Source: a virus. From it: a stretch of 30,606 nt of DNA. The first letter of the stretch is position 1, and the number at the start of each line of letters is the position of its first letter. This document shows positions 1 to 7,028 of this stretch, piece after piece. Under the pieces are notes generated by a model. The model worked only from the letters and a program-made list of their open reading frames with translations. It did not search any database and had not been told where the DNA came from. The position numbers were made by a program, and so were the translations under genes. Location: IMG/VR virus record IMGVR_UViG_3300045968_000201, positions 1-30,606 of that record; one strand, written 5' to 3'.

Positions 1-205
1 GCGTGTGTGGGTCGGTCTGAAGTACCTCACCGAGGGCACGATGCCCCCGAGCTTCGAGAAGGCCATCCTCGCCTCACCCGCGGAACGGAAGGCCCTGCTC
101 AAGACCGTGCGTCGGAAGTCTGACCCCGAGGCGCGCCACGCGTTGTACACCGTCGGCTCGATGCTGCTGGGCGGCGGAGCCGCCGCGGCCGGCACGGAGA
201 ACTAA
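1..205 (+). CDS. C-terminal end of an unidentified late protein (5' cut by window)
   Basis: An open frame enters from the left window edge and ends with TAA at 203-205. The visible part is about 67 residues. It holds a charged helical stretch (residues roughly 18-45, Lys/Arg/Glu rich) followed by a Gly/Ala-rich tail (GGGAAAAGTEN). A GTG lies at 5, but no ribosome-binding site is visible before it and the frame is open to position 2, so this is most likely the end of a longer gene. The stop overlaps the start of the next gene (TAATG), which places both in one late operon. Judging by the neighbour it may be a virion protein, but the family was not recognised. Confidence 0.55.
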   Translation, partial: RVWVGLKYLTEGTMPPSFEKAILASPAERKALLKTVRRKSDPEARHALYTVGSMLLGGGAAAAGTEN

Positions 206-3084
206 TGGCCCTCGACCCCAACGTCACGCCCGACCTGAACGCGCCCGGCCCTGGTGCGCCCGTCGAAGCCCCCGCCATGGAGACGCCGGACCCGGCCCTC
301 CGCCCCGTCACGCCCGACGAGATGTCGCCCGAGCCGCCCGTCGTCCCTGACGAGGCGAAGGTGGCGGACCCGGCCGCGCCCATCATCGACGAGGCGCCGC
401 AGCAGGTCGCGGGCCTGAGCGACTGGCTCGGCCGGATCGTGAACCGCACGCGCGGGGTCGAGGTCCCGCCCTCGTTCGGCAAGGCCGTGCAGAGCGAGAA
501 GGTCAAGCGCATCGCCGGATTCGCGTCCCGCTACCTCGACGACGCGGTCGTGATCGGGAACAAGAGCATCAACCTCGACCTGTCCAAGCTCGGGAACGAC
601 GAGCGCGAGGTCGACCTGCTCATCAACGGCCTGGCCAATGAGTTCCGCACCGTGATTAACGACGCCAAGCGGGGCGTCATCATGGACGAGAAGCTGAAGT
701 CCCTGGCCGCGCAGACGGGCATGGACGAGCGGAAGGTCCTGGAGATCATTCAGGGCTCGCCGTTGAACGCGGAGAAGATGCTGGCCGCCAACCAGGTCAT
801 GGCGGCCGTCGGCCGCCGCGTGATCGCGACCCGGGACGAGATCAAGCTCGCCGGCGCCATCGACGACCCCGAGGCCAAGGCCCTCATGGCCCAGCAGCTC
901 GCCGTCCTGCTCGACGTGGAGGCCCGCACCCGCGGCGCCGCGTCCGAGCTGGGCCGGGCCCTGCGCGTGATGCAGGTCCCCGTCGAGGGCCTTCCCGAGA
1001 CGAAGCGCATCGCGGCCTTCATGAAGCAGATCGACGATCCGACGGGCAAGGGCTACCACCGCTTCATGAAGATGCTGGACCAGGTCGAGTCCCCCGAGCA
1101 GATGGGCATGGTCAGCCGCTTCCTGAACGTGGCGCCCGACGCGGCGGTCGAGATCTGGATGAACGCCCTGCTCTCCGGGCCCATGACGCACGTCGCGAAC
1201 ATCGTCGGCAACACGATGGTGGCGGCCAATGGCGTCCTGGAGCGCCTGGTGGCGGGCGGTGTCGGCGCCATGCGCCGCGGCCTGGGCGGCAAGGACGACG
1301 GCGTCTACATGGGCGAGGCCAGCGAGATGATGATGGCCGGCATCGGCGGCTTCATGGACGCCCTGCGGGCCGCGCACAAGACCTGGAAGACCCGGGAGAC
1401 CGCCTTCGGCGCGGGCTCGAAGTTCGACCTGGTGACCGGGAAGGCCCTCTCGTCGGAGACGCTGGAGGCCTCGGGCCCGCTCGGCTGGGGCATCAATGCC
1501 ATCGGCACGCCCATGCGCGCCCTGCTGGCCGAGGACGAGTTCTTCAAGGCCTTCAACTTCCAGATGGCCCTCCGCGCACGCGCCTACCGGAACGCGCGGT
1601 CCCAGGATCTGAGTGGCCCCGCACTCAAGGCCGAGATGAACCGGATCATGCAGAGCCCTGACCAGTTCGCCGAGGTCTTCAACGAGGCCCAGGACTACGC
1701 GAAGTACGTCACCTTCAACCGGGAGCTGGGGAAGTTCGGCGCCGGTATGCGGGACATCAGTAACTCGCACTGGGCCATGAAGGGCGTGCTCCCGTTCGTC
1801 ACGGCCCCGGCGAACCTGACGCACTACAGCTTCGAGCGTTTCCCCGTCGTGAACATGCTGGGCAAGTCACTCCGTAACGACCTGCTCGGCCGCAACGGAA
1901 ACGTCGCCCGCGACCTGGCCATGGCCAAGGTGGGCGTGGGCGCCGGCGCGGCCGCGACCGCGAGCTACCTGACCTTCTCTGGCTACATCACCGGGCGCGG
2001 CCCCCTGAACCCCGAGGTCAAGAAGGCCCTCGAAGCCCAGGGCTGGCAGCCCTACTCGTTCTGGGACCCGACGACCAAGCGGTATGTGAAGTACGACCGC
2101 ACGGACCCGCTCGGGATGTTCCTCGGCACGGTCGCGGACCTGACCCAGATCGCGCACCACATGCCCAAGAGCGAGGCCCAGGAGTTGGCGGCCGCCGTGA
2201 CCATTGCCTTCAGCGGCACGCTCCTGAACAAGACCTACCTCAAGGGCTTCGCCGGCCTCGTGGACGCGGCCGAGTCCGCGTACCGCGGCGACCCGGAGGG
2301 CGCGGGCGTCGGGCGGGCCATGGAGAACTACGCCGGGTCCCTCGTCCCCGCGCTCGTGGCCCAGCACGCGCGACAGATCGACCCCGTGGTGCGCGACGTG
2401 CGCGGCGTCATGGACGCGATCTACGCCCGCACGCCGACCTGGGCCAAGTACGCCGGCCTGAAGACCAGCGAGGACGTCCCGCCCATGCGTGACCTGTACG
2501 GCCGGCCCACGCTCCGCGAGGGCCTGACGGACTGGGCCGTCGACATGGCCCTCCCGTTCCAGACCAAGACGCCCGTCGACGAGCCCGGCCTCCGCGCCAT
2601 CGTCGAGAACAACGTGGCCATCACGCCCCTCTCGCGGACCCTGGTGGGCCCGGGCGAGAAGGACCTGGTCGTCGACCCGCGCGCGGCCGGCATGACGCCC
2701 GGCGTCTCGCTGAAGCCGCACGAGTACGACCGCTGGGGCGAGCTGGTCCGGACCACGAAGCTCGGGGGCAAGACCCTCAAGGAGAAGCTGGACGCCCTGG
2801 TGGAGTCCGACCACTTCCAGCGCCAGAGCGTTGGCCCGGAGGGCGGCCAGGCCATGCTCCTGAAGCAGCAGGTCCTGATCTACCGGCAGGTGGCCAAGCA
2901 GAAACTCTTCATGGAGAACGACCGGGAGATCCTGAAGCGGGTCGAGAACTACTACCGTGAGAAGGCGTCCAAGCTCCGCCCGTCCCGGGCGGTCGAGGCC
3001 GAGCCCGGCACGTCCGTCGACTCAGGCTCCGCGGGCTCGGGCGCGCCCGAGGTCTCCGGGGACATCGCCAACATCGTCCGGTAG
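205..3084 (+). CDS. Large virion / DNA-ejection-type protein (polyvalent-like), 959 aa
   Basis: This is a very long late gene starting at ATG 205 inside the preceding stop codon. Residues 1-65 are Pro/Glu-rich and probably disordered. Residues about 90-310 are helical and charged. Near residues 315-335 comes the motif EIWMNALLSGPMTHVANIVG, which resembles the W-x-N-x-LLSGP-x-T-H-x-x-N signature seen in internal virion proteins and large polyvalent proteins of podoviruses. Ala/Gly-rich, mildly hydrophobic segments follow (about residues 345-360 and 575-600). The C-terminus is Ser/Gly/Glu-rich. Position directly before the lysis genes fits an internal core or ejected protein that enters the host with the DNA. 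No lytic transglycosylase or protease motif was recognised. The role is inferred from motif and position. Confidence 0.6.
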   Translation: MALDPNVTPDLNAPGPGAPVEAPAMETPDPALRPVTPDEMSPEPPVVPDEAKVADPAAPIIDEAPQQVAGLSDWLGRIVNRTRGVEVPPSFGKAVQSEKVKRIAGFASRYLDDAVVIGNKSINLDLSKLGNDEREVDLLINGLANEFRTVINDAKRGVIMDEKLKSLAAQTGMDERKVLEIIQGSPLNAEKMLAANQVMAAVGRRVIATRDEIKLAGAIDDPEAKALMAQQLAVLLDVEARTRGAASELGRALRVMQVPVEGLPETKRIAAFMKQIDDPTGKGYHRFMKMLDQVESPEQMGMVSRFLNVAPDAAVEIWMNALLSGPMTHVANIVGNTMVAANGVLERLVAGGVGAMRRGLGGKDDGVYMGEASEMMMAGIGGFMDALRAAHKTWKTRETAFGAGSKFDLVTGKALSSETLEASGPLGWGINAIGTPMRALLAEDEFFKAFNFQMALRARAYRNARSQDLSGPALKAEMNRIMQSPDQFAEVFNEAQDYAKYVTFNRELGKFGAGMRDISNSHWAMKGVLPFVTAPANLTHYSFERFPVVNMLGKSLRNDLLGRNGNVARDLAMAKVGVGAGAAATASYLTFSGYITGRGPLNPEVKKALEAQGWQPYSFWDPTTKRYVKYDRTDPLGMFLGTVADLTQIAHHMPKSEAQELAAAVTIAFSGTLLNKTYLKGFAGLVDAAESAYRGDPEGAGVGRAMENYAGSLVPALVAQHARQIDPVVRDVRGVMDAIYARTPTWAKYAGLKTSEDVPPMRDLYGRPTLREGLTDWAVDMALPFQTKTPVDEPGLRAIVENNVAITPLSRTLVGPGEKDLVVDPRAAGMTPGVSLKPHEYDRWGELVRTTKLGGKTLKEKLDALVESDHFQRQSVGPEGGQAMLLKQQVLIYRQVAKQKLFMENDREILKRVENYYREKASKLRPSRAVEAEPGTSVDSGSAGSGAPEVSGDIANIVR

Positions 3085-3185
3085 GGCGCCAGGTGCCCGC
3101 CGTGGGCGTCGATGAAGGCGCTCAGTTCGTCCGCCTCGCGCTGCTGATCCTCGTTCAATTCCACGTCTAGGAGTCTACCACGCCC

Positions 3186-3395
3186 GTGTCCAAGCATGCG
3201 CTCCTGAAGTGGCTCGTCGCCACGGCGACCACGGTCGCACTCGGCCTGGCCACCTGGGCCGCGGCCACGCTGGTCCAGCACGAGAAGTCCATCGCGGCCG
3301 GCGAGGCCGAGCGGCCCCTCATCATCCAGCGCCTGGACCGCATTGAGGACAAGGTCGACCGGCTCCTGCGCCGCAACCCCCGGAGGGATGAGTGA
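3186..3395 (+). CDS. Small membrane protein with coiled coil, holin-like candidate
   Basis: This 69-residue protein has one N-terminal membrane segment (about residues 8-28, LKWLVATATTVALGLATWAA) after a short Lys-containing head. A charged amphipathic helix follows (LIIQRLDRIEDKVDRLL, about 45-61) and the tail is Arg-rich. The start is GTG 3186, with TAGGAG at 3168-3173 as a rather distant ribosome-binding site. The stop overlaps the GTG of the lysozyme gene. This architecture, one transmembrane helix plus a coiled coil immediately upstream of an endolysin, is typical of small phage holin or holin-associated proteins. A spanin component is a less likely alternative. Function is inferred from topology and position only. 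Confidence 0.6.
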   Translation: MSKHALLKWLVATATTVALGLATWAAATLVQHEKSIAAGEAERPLIIQRLDRIEDKVDRLLRRNPRRDE

Positions 3396-3832
3396 GCAAC
3401 ATCATCGACGACCTGATCCGCGACGAGGGCGAGGTCCTGCACCTCTACTACGACAGCGTCGGGGTGCCGACCATCGGCATCGGCCACAACCTCCGCGACG
3501 TCCCCGTGCCGGCCGAGCTGTGCAAGGAGATCACGATCACGCCGGCGGGCGCCCACGCCCTCCTGGCCATGAAGCTGGCCGAGGTCAACGAGGAGCTGTC
3601 CCGGGCCCTGCCCTGGACCGACAACCTCGACCCCGTCCGCCGGAAGGTCCTCGTGAACATGGCCTTCAATCTCGGCATCGGCGGCCTGCTCCTGTTCAAG
3701 GTCACGCTCGAAGCCGTCCGCACCGAGCGGTGGGCCAGCGCCCGGGCCGGGATGCTCGAATCGAAGTGGGCCAGCCAGGTGGGCGACCGCGCCAAGCGGC
3801 TCGCCGAGCAGATGTACACCGGCCGAGACTGA
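3392..3832 (+). CDS. Endolysin, T4-type lysozyme (glycoside hydrolase 24)
   Basis: This is a 146-residue muramidase that should cleave the MurNAc-GlcNAc bond of peptidoglycan at the end of infection. The catalytic triad of the T4/P22 lysozyme family is intact at the N-terminus: Glu12 in IRDEGEV, Asp21 in YYDSVG and Thr27 in VPTIGIGHNL, with the expected spacing (E-8-D-5-T). The later helix NMAFNLGIGGLLLFK also fits the family. There is no signal peptide or SAR segment, so it needs a holin for release. The start is GTG 3392, which overlaps the upstream TGA and has a strong GGAGG at 3382-3386. Length is normal for the short, P22-like members. Confidence 0.93.
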   Translation: MSNIIDDLIRDEGEVLHLYYDSVGVPTIGIGHNLRDVPVPAELCKEITITPAGAHALLAMKLAEVNEELSRALPWTDNLDPVRRKVLVNMAFNLGIGGLLLFKVTLEAVRTERWASARAGMLESKWASQVGDRAKRLAEQMYTGRD

Positions 3833-3856
3833 AACCCCCAAACCAAGGAGACCACC

Positions 3857-4045
3857 GTGAGCTGGTTCCGTTCAATTCTCGTGTGGCTCGGCCTCGCGGC
3901 CGAGGTGGCTGCCGACGTCGCCCCCGCAATGGGCGCCGGCGCCAAGACCCAGGCCGACCTGGAGAAGGCCAAGGCGGCCGCCGCGGCGGCCGGCAAGCTC
4001 GGCACCGCCATCGCCGACGACGTCGAGGCCAACAAGAAGAAATGA
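3857..4045 (+). CDS. Small lysis-cassette protein, weak membrane anchor plus Ala-rich helix
   Basis: This 62-residue protein starts at GTG 3857, with an AAGGAGA ribosome-binding site at 3845-3851. The first 25 residues (WFRSILVWLGLAAEVAADVA) form a short hydrophobic/amphipathic helix. The rest is an Ala/Lys-rich helix ending in a Lys-rich tail. No family was recognised. It lies between the lysozyme and another tiny membrane protein and overlaps the latter by ATGA, so it belongs to the lysis transcript. A role as holin, antiholin or helper is possible but not shown by any motif. Confidence 0.6.
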   Translation: MSWFRSILVWLGLAAEVAADVAPAMGAGAKTQADLEKAKAAAAAAGKLGTAIADDVEANKKK

Positions 4046-4170
4046 AGATCCCCTGGAAGCTCATCGTCGGCATCGCCGGCACGGCCGCCGCGGCCGCTGC
4101 CACGTACTACGCCGGCCCCGCCGCGGGTGAGGCCGTCAGCAACCTGCTGCGCGCCCTCGGCCTGGCGTAA
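4042..4170 (+). CDS. Tiny single-pass membrane protein (42 aa)
   Basis: This 42-residue protein has the start ATG 4042 embedded in the stop of the preceding gene (ATGA). It is almost entirely a membrane helix: a short Lys-containing head (MKIPWK), a hydrophobic Ala-rich core (LIVGIAGTAAAAAATYY) and a short tail with one Arg. The gene is too short for a domain assignment. Its place between lysozyme and phospholipase-like genes makes a holin or pinholin-like role a reasonable guess. Translation is probably coupled to the upstream gene, since no separate ribosome-binding site is visible. Confidence 0.55.
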   Translation: MKIPWKLIVGIAGTAAAAAATYYAGPAAGEAVSNLLRALGLA

Positions 4171-4180
4171 CCCCCGCCCC

Positions 4181-4468
4181 ATGGCCGCGCCCGACTACTG
4201 GGCGCGCGTCCGCCGTCGTGCCAAGGAACTGAAGTCGGACGGCTGTTCCGGCGTCCCTGACTTCCACCTCGACTGCTGCCTGGAGCACGACATCGCCTAC
4301 CGCACCGGCCACACCGTCGACGGCGAGCCGTTGACACGGGCCGAGGCGGACGCACGCCTCCGCCGCTGCATCCAGAAGGACTCTAGCCTCGGCGTCCTGG
4401 ACCCCATGTCCTGGTGGCGCTGGGCCGGGGTCCGTCTGTTCGGTGCCTCGTCCTGGTGGAAGTCATGA
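4181..4468 (+). CDS. Phospholipase A2-like protein (CCxxHDxxY motif)
   Basis: This is a 95-residue protein with the hallmark of the secreted phospholipase A2 superfamily. SDGCSGVPD (about residues 18-26, a candidate Ca2+-loop region) is followed by the catalytic helix CCLEHDIAYRTG (about 31-42), in which His and Asp occupy the classical HD positions. A second helix carries EADARLRRCIQ, and the C-terminus is Trp-rich (MSWWRWAGVRLF). There is no signal peptide. The start ATG 4181 follows the preceding stop by 10 nt. The stop overlaps the next start (ATGA). Within the lysis cassette it could attack membrane phospholipids or act on entering virions, but both are inference. Small PLA2-like proteins of this type are known in phages, usually without tested function. 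Confidence 0.72.
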   Translation: MAAPDYWARVRRRAKELKSDGCSGVPDFHLDCCLEHDIAYRTGHTVDGEPLTRAEADARLRRCIQKDSSLGVLDPMSWWRWAGVRLFGASSWWKS

Positions 4469-4629
4469 GGCACCTCGACTACCGCCTCCCCGTCGGCTGC
4501 GTGAACGGGGAGGACGTCTCCGACATCGAGTACGTCGAGCTTCGAGTTCCGCCAGTCAGTTACGCCACACTCCCGCCGTCGCGTATCTCAAACACGCGAA
4601 AGTTCAGAGGTCACGCCTTACCCCAGTAA
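4465..4629 (+). CDS. Short ORF, possibly the truncated remnant of a longer gene
   Basis: This is a 54-residue frame starting at ATG 4465 inside the stop of the phospholipase-like gene. The first 28 residues (RLPVGCVNGEDVSDIEYVEL) look like ordinary coding sequence with the GC-rich third positions of its neighbours. From about 4550 the composition changes to lower GC and the residues become Ser/Arg/Thr/Pro-rich without structure. The change lies at the border between the late operon and the integration module. I therefore suspect the gene was cut by recombination and now ends in non-native sequence. No family was recognised. Confidence 0.4.
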   Translation: MRHLDYRLPVGCVNGEDVSDIEYVELRVPPVSYATLPPSRISNTRKFRGHALPQ

Positions 4630-4667
4630 CGGAAGGGTTTCGCGTAACATCGCAACAGTAAAAACAA
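4540..4667. other. Border between late genes and integrase module; candidate attP region
   Basis: This stretch is less GC-rich than its surroundings. It contains short repeats of the kind found around phage attachment sites. TTACGCCA (4560-4567) reappears inverted as TGGCGTAA (about 4711-4718). CCCAGTAACG (4622-4631) is repeated directly at 4887-4896. The integrase gene lies just beyond, as is usual for attP. No host sequence is available for comparison, so the core cannot be defined. Confidence 0.25.
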
Positions 4668-4700
4668 AACGCCCCGCCAGGTTATTCCTGGTGGGGCGTT
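4668..4700 (-). terminator. Intrinsic terminator of the integrase transcript
   Basis: This is a 14-bp stem (4668-4681 with 4687-4700, one G.T pair) around the loop TTATT. Read on the minus strand it is followed by a T-rich run, GTTTTGTTTTTACTG, the classical rho-independent layout. It ends the minus-strand integrase operon and probably keeps it from reading into the lysis genes. On the plus strand only GTTGTTCT follows, so termination there may be weak. Confidence 0.85.
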
Positions 4701-4719
4701 GTTCTGCCAACTGGCGTAA

Positions 4720-4902
4720 TTACGGGCGAGGGCCTGGTGGCTCTGACACTCCCTCTTTCTGTAGCCCACACGCCACCACTTCCCACCCCGGATTCTCCGC
4801 TGCGGCCATGGCTTTCGCGTTGCTCAGGTTGGTGGCGTTAACCAACACGGCACGCGGGCGCGCCCACTGCTCACTGTACATCTGTACCCAGTAACGATTC
4901 AT
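4720..4902 (-). CDS. Small hypothetical protein downstream of the integrase
   Basis: This 60-residue protein starts at ATG 4902, overlapping the integrase stop (ATGA). A GTG at 4908 would add two residues and sits closer to the GGAGG at 4913-4917. The predicted fold is a small mixed alpha/beta domain: YWVQMYSEQWARPRAVLVNA then NLSNAKAMAAAENPGWEVVAC. This resembles small domains in which a strand is followed by an Ala-rich helix. No family was recognised. Its position suggests an accessory role in integration or excision, but it is not obviously an excisionase. It is followed directly by the terminator. Confidence 0.5.
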   Translation of the reverse strand: MNRYWVQMYSEQWARPRAVLVNATNLSNAKAMAAAENPGWEVVACGLQKEGVSEPPGPRP

Positions 4903-5792
4903 CTCCACACCGCCTCCCTCACCGCGTCGAGCGCCTTGTCCGCGCTGACGCCATGGATGTACCGCTGCGCCGTCGCCAGCGAGCGGTGGTTCAGCATCTC
5001 GGCTATCTCGTACACGGTCGCCTTGTTATGCGCCGCCAGGCTCGCGATGGCGTGCCGGATCGCGTGCGCCCGCACCGGCCGCCCGAGGCCCGCGCGGCGG
5101 GCCAGGCGGAGGATGACCTCGCTAAACGTCTGGCGCTTGAACCGGCGGCCGCTCGCGTTGAGGAGCAGGGGCTCGTCCGGCCGCGCCTCCCGCTCGCGCA
5201 GGCTCGCGGTCAGGGCCTCGGCCAGCTTCAGGCCCAGGACCTTCTTCCGCCGGCCGCCGCCCTTCACCGTCACCTCGATGGCGACCTGGTCCCCGACCAG
5301 GGTCAGGTCCCCGACGTTCGCCTTGCACCATTCGCTGGCCCGGAGCGGCTGGTCCACCACGCAGGCCAGGGCCAGCTTGTCTGACGGCGCGCCGTCGACG
5401 GCGAGGATGGCGTGCAGCTCGTCGAGGGTCAGCCACTTCTCCTTGACCGGCGTCGCCTTCGGCCGCTCGATCCGCGCCACCGGGTTCTCGTCCAGGAGGT
5501 AGCCCTTGCCCCGGGGCGCCGGCTGCGTCATGGCCCACTTCGCCAGGGCGCTGAAGACCGAGAGGTGGTGCCGGATGCTGTTCCTGGAAATGCCCTTCTC
5601 AGCGAGCCAGGTCGTGAAGCCGTCCAGGCGCGCGGGCGTGAACGCCCGCACGTCGTTGGCCTCGCCCTGCACCGCGAGGTAGGCCGCGAACTGGTCATAG
5701 ACCCGGTCGTAGCTGTCCTGCGTGGCCAGCGAGCAGCCGCGCCGCTGGACCAGGTGACGCGTGAACTGGCGGGCCAGGTCGGTGAAGCGCAT
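4899..5792 (-). CDS. int: Tyrosine recombinase / phage integrase
   Basis: This 297-residue site-specific recombinase has the length of XerC/XerD. An N-terminal SAM-like core-binding domain (about 5-95, with TQDSYDRVYDQFAAYL) is followed by the catalytic domain (about 115-290). The active-site set is complete: Arg151 in LRASEW, Lys177 in TVKGGG, His243 and Arg246 in HAIRH, His269 in LNHRSL and the nucleophile Tyr278 in QRYIHG. I chose ATG 5792 because GGGAGG lies 8 nt upstream. A GTG farther upstream would put the promoter box inside the gene. The promoter at 5815-5843 belongs to the repeated phage family. The enzyme should integrate the phage into the host chromosome. Confidence 0.93.
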   Translation of the reverse strand: MRFTDLARQFTRHLVQRRGCSLATQDSYDRVYDQFAAYLAVQGEANDVRAFTPARLDGFTTWLAEKGISRNSIRHHLSVFSALAKWAMTQPAPRGKGYLLDENPVARIERPKATPVKEKWLTLDELHAILAVDGAPSDKLALACVVDQPLRASEWCKANVGDLTLVGDQVAIEVTVKGGGRRKKVLGLKLAEALTASLREREARPDEPLLLNASGRRFKRQTFSEVILRLARRAGLGRPVRAHAIRHAIASLAAHNKATVYEIAEMLNHRSLATAQRYIHGVSADKALDAVREAVWR

Positions 5793-5814
5793 CGTTGGGT
5801 CCTCCCAACGAGGG

Positions 5815-5843
5815 ACCTTACCGCGAACTGGCGTTGGCGTCAA
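5815..5843 (-). promoter_or_regulatory. Promoter/operator of the integrase gene (phage repeat family)
   Basis: On the minus strand TTGACG (5838-5843) and TAAGGT (5815-5820) are 17 nt apart. The spacer holds the family core TTCGCGG just before the -10 and CCAACGC after the -35. It lies 23 nt before the integrase ATG, leaving a short leader with the ribosome-binding site. Confidence 0.7.
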
Positions 5844-5850
5844 GAGCATA

Positions 5851-6048
5851 TTAGAAACTGTCACACGAGTATCCACCGCACGCCGGACAGGTGATCTCCA
5901 ACTCCGACGGCCACGACGTCCCGCTGTCGTTGGTGTAGGCGGGGATGAAGCGGACGTCCGGCTTCACCCAGTCGATCTTCTCCTGGTGTCCGCATTCGCA
6001 GTGGAACCAGAACTCGATGGTCGCGTACTTCTTCGGCGTCTTCACCAT
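5851..6048 (-). CDS. Zinc-ribbon mini-protein
   Basis: This 65-residue protein has two Cys pairs typical of a zinc ribbon: CECGH near residue 17 and CPACGG near residue 56. Aromatic and charged residues lie between them (KIDWVKPDVRFIPAY). The start ATG 6048 overlaps the end of the beta-barrel gene (ATGGTGA), so translation is probably coupled. The stop lies a few bases upstream of the integrase promoter. The domain could bind DNA or protein. Nothing in the sequence fixes its partner, and it could also be a late remnant of a larger conversion operon. Confidence 0.6.
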   Translation of the reverse strand: MVKTPKKYATIEFWFHCECGHQEKIDWVKPDVRFIPAYTNDSGTSWPSELEITCPACGGYSCDSF

Positions 6049-6989
6049 TTGATGGTCACCCCCGCGAACGGGCCCCACGACTGGTGCCGCGCCTGGAAGT
6101 CGAAGGGCACCGGCTGGCAGCGGGGCTGCCGGCAGTCGGGGACCGCCGGGTTGTAGCGAAACCGGCCAGTCCCGCTCTGCATCAGGGCGTAGGCCAGGCC
6201 GGCCTTGATCGAGACGTATCCATTGAGCCGGTACTCCAGGCCCACCAGGGCATCGAGGGCCCAGCCGCCCGTCGCCTCGCCGCTGGTCGCCTTGTGGCGC
6301 AGGTCGTAGTGCGTCCCGTTGCTCCGGATGGGCCGCGTCTCCTCGAAGCCCATCCACATCCAGGGCGACCCGCCGACGTGGCCGAAGACGGCCAGGTTGT
6401 CGAGGAGCCGGTAGCGGGCCCGGACCTTCAGGGTCGGGGCCAGCCACTCGGTCTGCTCCGTGGCCGCGCGCTCGCCGGCGCCGTGCGGGTCGTTGTTCGG
6501 GGCGAGCGTGCCGAGAGGCGAGCCCGCCACGCCCTGGCCCTCGATGATCTCGTAGCTGTAGCGCAGGCCCACGAGGCCGTCGAGCTGGAAGCGCGGCGTC
6601 TCGATGAAGCGGTAGCCGCCCTCGACCTGGCCATAGAAGACCTGGCCACCGACCTCGGAGTAGGACCGCAGGCCGAGGCTGTTGGCCGAGCGGTGCTGGA
6701 GCGAGCCGTCGGTCAGAGCCCCGGCCCCCAGGGTCACGCGCCCGATCACGCCCGCCACCTGGTGCTCGACCGCGCCCTCCGTGACCCAGGCCCGAACGTC
6801 CTTGGCGGCGACCTCGGAGTAGCGGTAGGCGCGCTGGGATACCGGCTTGCCCCAGGCCCACTCGGTGCTGGACATGAGGTAGTACTCGCGGACGTCGACC
6901 TCCCACGCGGCGGCCGGCGTCGCGAGGAAGAGCAGCCAGGCGAGTATTGCGGCGAGCAGGAGCAGTAGCGCGGCGATGATTGTTCTCAT
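6042..6989 (-). CDS. Outer-membrane beta-barrel protein, probable lysogenic-conversion gene
   Basis: This 315-residue precursor starts with a clear Sec signal peptide: Arg2, a long Leu/Ala core (residues 4-23) and a TPAAA cleavage region around residue 28. The mature part shows alternating hydrophobic/polar strands (GQVFYGQVEGGYRF, LDGLVGLRYSYEI, APTLKVRARYRL, YVSIKAGLAYALM). It ends in Trp after GPFAGVTIKW, the aromatic C-terminus recognised by outer-membrane assembly. No catalytic motif was identified. Placed beside the integrase and expressed from its own promoter, it fits a cargo gene of the Lom type that alters the lysogen's surface, for example by blocking superinfection (inference). 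ATG 6989 was chosen because it begins the signal peptide. A TTG at 7025 is part of the -35 box. Confidence 0.75.
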   Translation of the reverse strand: MRTIIAALLLLLAAILAWLLFLATPAAAWEVDVREYYLMSSTEWAWGKPVSQRAYRYSEVAAKDVRAWVTEGAVEHQVAGVIGRVTLGAGALTDGSLQHRSANSLGLRSYSEVGGQVFYGQVEGGYRFIETPRFQLDGLVGLRYSYEIIEGQGVAGSPLGTLAPNNDPHGAGERAATEQTEWLAPTLKVRARYRLLDNLAVFGHVGGSPWMWMGFEETRPIRSNGTHYDLRHKATSGEATGGWALDALVGLEYRLNGYVSIKAGLAYALMQSGTGRFRYNPAVPDCRQPRCQPVPFDFQARHQSWGPFAGVTIKW

Positions 6990-6996
6990 GGCCAGG

Positions 6997-7025
6997 ATGC
7001 TACCGCGAAGACGCGTTGGTGTCAA
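6997..7025 (-). promoter_or_regulatory. Promoter/operator of the beta-barrel gene, probably giving a leaderless mRNA
   Basis: On the minus strand TTGACA (7020-7025) and TAGCAT (6997-7002) are separated by 17 nt containing CCAACGCG and CTTCGCGG, the shared family pattern. The ATG at 6989 lies only 7 nt past the -10, about where transcription should begin. No ribosome-binding site fits, so the message may be leaderless. Confidence 0.7.
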
Positions 7026-7028
7026 GGC

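Noticed and set aside
202-1824. Long minus-strand open frame of 540 codons opposite the large virion protein
   Set aside because: Composition is His/Asp/Leu/Gly/Arg-rich, typical of the shadow of a GC-rich gene. No domain was recognised.
2952-3164. Minus-strand frame opposite the end of the 959-aa gene, with VELNEDQQREADELSAFIDAHG
   Set aside because: Parts look protein-like, but there is no ribosome-binding site, it runs antisense to a strong late gene, and only about 80 nt lie outside that gene.
5793-5876. Upstream GTG giving a 325-residue integrase
   Set aside because: It would place the promoter boxes inside the gene, while ATG 5792 has an ideal GGGAGG and gives the usual family length.
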